From assembly GCA_002479245.1 (NCBI GenBank), contig DLMG01000402.1, positions 1 through 10,017 on the forward strand: a stretch of 10,017 bases of DNA, read 5' to 3'. A program made the position numbers and the translations under genes. Each line of letters starts with the position of its first letter. Within the stretch, counting starts at the first letter, position 1. Positions 7,822 through 10,017 of the stretch are shown one piece after another. Source of the stretch: Verrucomicrobia subdivision 3 bacterium UBA7542. GTDB taxonomy: Bacteria; Verrucomicrobiota; Verrucomicrobiia; Limisphaerales; UBA11358. The notes beneath the pieces were generated by a model. It saw only the letters and a list, made by a program, of their open reading frames with translations, did no database searches and had not been told where the DNA came from.

Positions 7822-8907
7822 ATGAAAACCTACATTCAAATGATAACACGCAAATCAGTCTCCACTCTGGCCACCGGCCTGGCGGCGGCGATGCTGTTGG
7901 GCGCGGGCGCAAATGCCGGCCACGCGCAAGCGCTGCCACCCGGAGTTCAAGACGTCGTCAAGCTCGCGCAGGCGGGCATCTCGGATGACGTGATTCTCAG
8001 CCAGATCAAAACCACCGGCGCGAGCTACAACCTGACGGCGGACCAGATTATTCTTCTAAAAAACCAAGGCGTTTCCCAACCGGTGATCAAAGCCTTGCTA
8101 TCCGGCAGCGCGGCTCCAATTCCAACCGCCGCTCCCGCACCCGTCGCTCCACCCGTCACCGTTCCAACTCCGGCTCCGGTTCCGGCAGTTGCAGTTCCCA
8201 CCGCCGCCGTTCCCGCCGTCAGCCTGGATAGTTTTCAAACTCAACTGGCACCTTATGGAGCTTGGATTCAAGTTCCAGGTTCTGGTTTGTGCTGGCAACC
8301 GGCGGTCGTTGTGACCGACCCTTCCTGGCGTCCCTATTTCAATCAAGGACACTGGATTTACACTGACACCGGCTGGTCGTGGCAATCCGACTATCAGTGG
8401 GGCAACATTGTTTTTCATTATGGCCGGTGGAGCCGCTTCAACGCGCAGTGGGTCTGGGTGCCGGGTTATGACTGGGCTCCAGCGTGGGTTTGCTGGCGCG
8501 AAGCGGATGGCTATTGCGGCTGGGCGCCATTGCCGCCATCCGTAACTTACAAGGCGGGCATTGGCCTGTTTTTCAACGGACATCTGGCGCTGGACGTGGA
8601 TTTCGGCCTCGACATGGACGTCTTCACCTTCGTGGCGTATGACCATTTCTGGGATTACGACTTGCATCCGTTTTTGTTGCCGCGCGAACGGCTGGAGGTT
8701 GTGTTCCGCGGAAGCAGGGTGGCCAATGGTTATCGCGTGGATCATGGCCGCTTTGTGATCGAAGGTTTGGGACACGACCACGTTGTGGCTTTGACGCACC
8801 ACGATGCCAGGGCCGGGCGGGACATCCACGATTCCCGCCTTCAAGGACATGGAAATTTTGACGACCGTAGTGGCCATGACGACAGACGAGACCAACATTC
8901 CTGGTAA
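7822..8907 (+). CDS. Secreted DUF6600-type Trp-rich protein with His/Asp-rich tail
   Basis: Exported protein of unknown function, 361 residues. Its signal peptide covers about residues 1-36 (basic start, hydrophobic core STLATGLAAAMLLGAGA, likely cleavage after AHAQA-type residues). Residues about 38-94 form a small helical domain (VVKLAQAGISDDVILSQI, then LTADQIILLKNQGVSQPVIKALL). A Pro/Ala/Val linker spans about 97-133. A Trp/Tyr-rich module (about 140-242) then shows WRPYFNQGHWIYTDTGWSW, HYGRW, WVWVPGYDWAPAWVCW and CGWAPLPP, the pattern I know as DUF6600 from planctomycete/verrucomicrobial and other diderm proteins. The last ~45 residues hold eight His and many Asp/Arg, which could bind metal or simply be disordered. 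The start ATG 7822 is fixed by the signal peptide; there is no Shine-Dalgarno. The lipoprotein gene follows after 51 nt with no terminator, suggesting cotranscription. Confidence 0.85.
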   Translation: MKTYIQMITRKSVSTLATGLAAAMLLGAGANAGHAQALPPGVQDVVKLAQAGISDDVILSQIKTTGASYNLTADQIILLKNQGVSQPVIKALLSGSAAPIPTAAPAPVAPPVTVPTPAPVPAVAVPTAAVPAVSLDSFQTQLAPYGAWIQVPGSGLCWQPAVVVTDPSWRPYFNQGHWIYTDTGWSWQSDYQWGNIVFHYGRWSRFNAQWVWVPGYDWAPAWVCWREADGYCGWAPLPPSVTYKAGIGLFFNGHLALDVDFGLDMDVFTFVAYDHFWDYDLHPFLLPRERLEVVFRGSRVANGYRVDHGRFVIEGLGHDHVVALTHHDARAGRDIHDSRLQGHGNFDDRSGHDDRRDQHSW

Positions 8908-8958
8908 TGGCGCGTCATTTTGTGAGCCTGGCCCTTGATCGCATTTCAGACATTGACC

Positions 8959-9813
8959 ATGGCAAATCCAAATAATAGTTCGTTGGAGCGGTGGACTCAT
9001 GGCCTGGGAATTTTGCTTTGGGGGATGATGTTCACGCTGTGGGCGAGTGGATGTGCTCACACCAGCCATCACAATGGTTTTGCCGGAGGAGAAGCCGACG
9101 CGTTGCTGCCCAAACTCATATCAGTGGCAACGGGGCCGGCCGCCATGTTGTTGACCAATGGTGACGGCTTCAGGTCGGAATTCGCGATGACACTTGAGGA
9201 CGCCGCTGAACCCCCATTGCAATTGTCAGGGCGGATGCTTGTGCGCGGAGGGAAACTTCGTCTTGAGGCTGCCTTCGGCAAGTCAAAGAGCAAATCCGTG
9301 CGGGCGGGCGATTTTGGCGTGATTTGGGACACGGCCGCCAGCCAGGGTTGTGTTTTTAGTGAAGCCTTACAGGGATATGCCCCGATTAACAAAGCGGTTC
9401 GTTTTACCAATCTTCTGACGCAAGTGATCGCTGGACAAACGGAACGGATTGAAGGTCACCTCGTTGACAAGGCAAACGTGACCGTCATGGGCAGTGATGG
9501 TCAAACACTAATCATCCAGTTATTAAGAGCTCAAGACCTGGGCAATTTGCCATTGCGGATTCGTTCGCTTAACCGACCGCCTTCATTCGTGCTGGCACTG
9601 TCAAAAATCCAGTTGGTCATGCCAGCAGAAGATTTATTTTTGCCGCCAGACGGATTCACAAAATATGAAAGCGAGGCGGCTTTGATCAACGAATTGGCCG
9701 CCCGACAACAAAGCCTCTTTGGCGGGGGACGTGAACACGCTGGCGCAACCGGAGATTACGACGAACCAGGGAATCACCATCGTTTCAAGGGCAACCCGAG
9801 CCAGGAGCCTTAA
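8959..9813 (+). CDS. Predicted lipoprotein, possibly LolA/LolB-like fold
   Basis: Predicted lipid-anchored envelope protein, 284 residues. The hydrophobic segment (about 15-29) ends in a lipobox-like WASGC, with C32 as the lipidated residue and Ala at +2, which in the E. coli rule would favour the outer membrane. The body (about 45-250) reads as alternating beta strands: SEFAMTLEDAAEPPLQLSG, RMLVRGGKLRLEAAFG, then VIWDTAASQGCVFSEALQGY. The sequence of an 'SGRMLVRGGKLRLE' strand followed by a 'VIWD...SEALQGYAP' strand recalls LolA/DUF4412-like proteins of similar genomes, but this is fold-level inference without a diagnostic motif. The C-terminal ~35 residues are Gly/His/Asn-rich and probably disordered. 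I chose ATG 8959; an in-frame TTG at 8935 would add 8 residues without improving the signal. No Shine-Dalgarno is visible at either. It lies 51 nt after the DUF6600-type gene. Confidence 0.8.
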   Translation: MANPNNSSLERWTHGLGILLWGMMFTLWASGCAHTSHHNGFAGGEADALLPKLISVATGPAAMLLTNGDGFRSEFAMTLEDAAEPPLQLSGRMLVRGGKLRLEAAFGKSKSKSVRAGDFGVIWDTAASQGCVFSEALQGYAPINKAVRFTNLLTQVIAGQTERIEGHLVDKANVTVMGSDGQTLIIQLLRAQDLGNLPLRIRSLNRPPSFVLALSKIQLVMPAEDLFLPPDGFTKYESEAALINELAARQQSLFGGGREHAGATGDYDEPGNHHRFKGNPSQEP

Positions 9814-9987
9814 ACCCGAATTCCGAAATAGAACTTTAGTGCCCCTCCAAAAAAACACATTTGCGAGCGGCGTCTGCGCGAACGGAATCCTACTTCGGCG
9901 AAGCGGCACTTTCAGGCGCTAAAGTATTCACATCTAGGCGGTTCGGCTGTTCCGTTAGCAGCGATTTTGGAGTTGGGGTAAACGGAG

Positions 9988-10007
9988 TGCGCCTGTCCCC
10001 GGGCGCA
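9988..10007. other. Small GC-rich hairpin near the right edge
   Basis: TGCGCC and GGCGCA form a 6-bp perfect stem around an 8-nt loop (TGTCCCCG). No T-run follows within the window, so it is not a clear intrinsic terminator. The 204 nt between the lipoprotein stop and the window edge otherwise hold no supported gene. It could be part of a dispersed repeat or the leader of a gene outside the window. Confidence 0.3.
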
Positions 10008-10017
10008 GCAACGTGGA

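Noticed and set aside
8098..9072. Minus-strand open frame (324 residues) opposite the DUF6600-type gene
   Set aside because: Antisense shadow; its Asn/Gly/Trp-rich end is just the complement of the Pro/Ala linker codons.
9893..9903. CTTCG-G-CGAAG inverted repeat after the lipoprotein gene as a terminator
   Set aside because: The loop of one base cannot form a stable hairpin of that stem and no T-run follows.

Overview
The window looks like chromosomal DNA of a Gram-negative (diderm) bacterium: it holds a tripartite-type RND efflux pump, an outer-membrane beta-barrel, a lipoprotein and a sigma-54-dependent response regulator. The coding DNA is moderately GC-rich, while several intergenic stretches are clearly AT-rich. 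Most genes after the efflux operon lack a convincing Shine-Dalgarno sequence. Together with a DUF6600-type Trp-rich secreted protein and a LolA-like lipoprotein of a style I associate with the Verrucomicrobiota (Limisphaerales/Pedosphaera group), this suggests a verrucomicrobial genome. The phylum call is inference from protein style, not from a marker gene.

Layout. (1) Positions 1-3067, minus strand: a two-gene efflux operon. An MdtA-like periplasmic adaptor (3067-1781) overlaps by 4 nt (GTGA) an MdtB/MdtC-like RND transporter that runs off the left edge, so only its N-terminal ~594 residues are visible. Upstream are a good sigma-70-type promoter (TTGACG-N16-TATCAT) and a perfect 14-bp palindrome covering the end of the -10 box and the predicted start point, which looks like a repressor operator. 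(2) Positions 3068-3855: a long divergent intergenic region with no convincing gene. Near its right end is a near-consensus sigma-54 promoter (TTGGCACG-N4-TTGCA) facing right. (3) Positions 3856-6647, plus strand: a membrane sensor kinase and an NtrC-family sigma-54 activator, joined by a 4-nt ATGA overlap. The sigma-54 promoter in front suggests that the pair activates its own transcription. (4) Positions 6694-9813, plus strand: an outer-membrane beta-barrel protein with a fresh in-frame 66-bp tandem duplication, a secreted DUF6600-type protein with a His/Asp-rich tail, and a lipoprotein with a possible LolA-like fold. (5) Positions 9814-10017: no gene seen, with a small GC-rich hairpin near the right edge.

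How it may work together. Everything recognisable acts in or on the cell envelope: export, envelope sensing, outer-membrane barrel, secreted Trp-rich protein and lipoprotein. A reasonable reading is an envelope-responsive locus in which the kinase/regulator pair controls itself through sigma-54 and perhaps the adjoining envelope genes, with the efflux operon under separate repressor control. The domain calls for the efflux pump and two-component pair are strong. The links between the blocks are inference.
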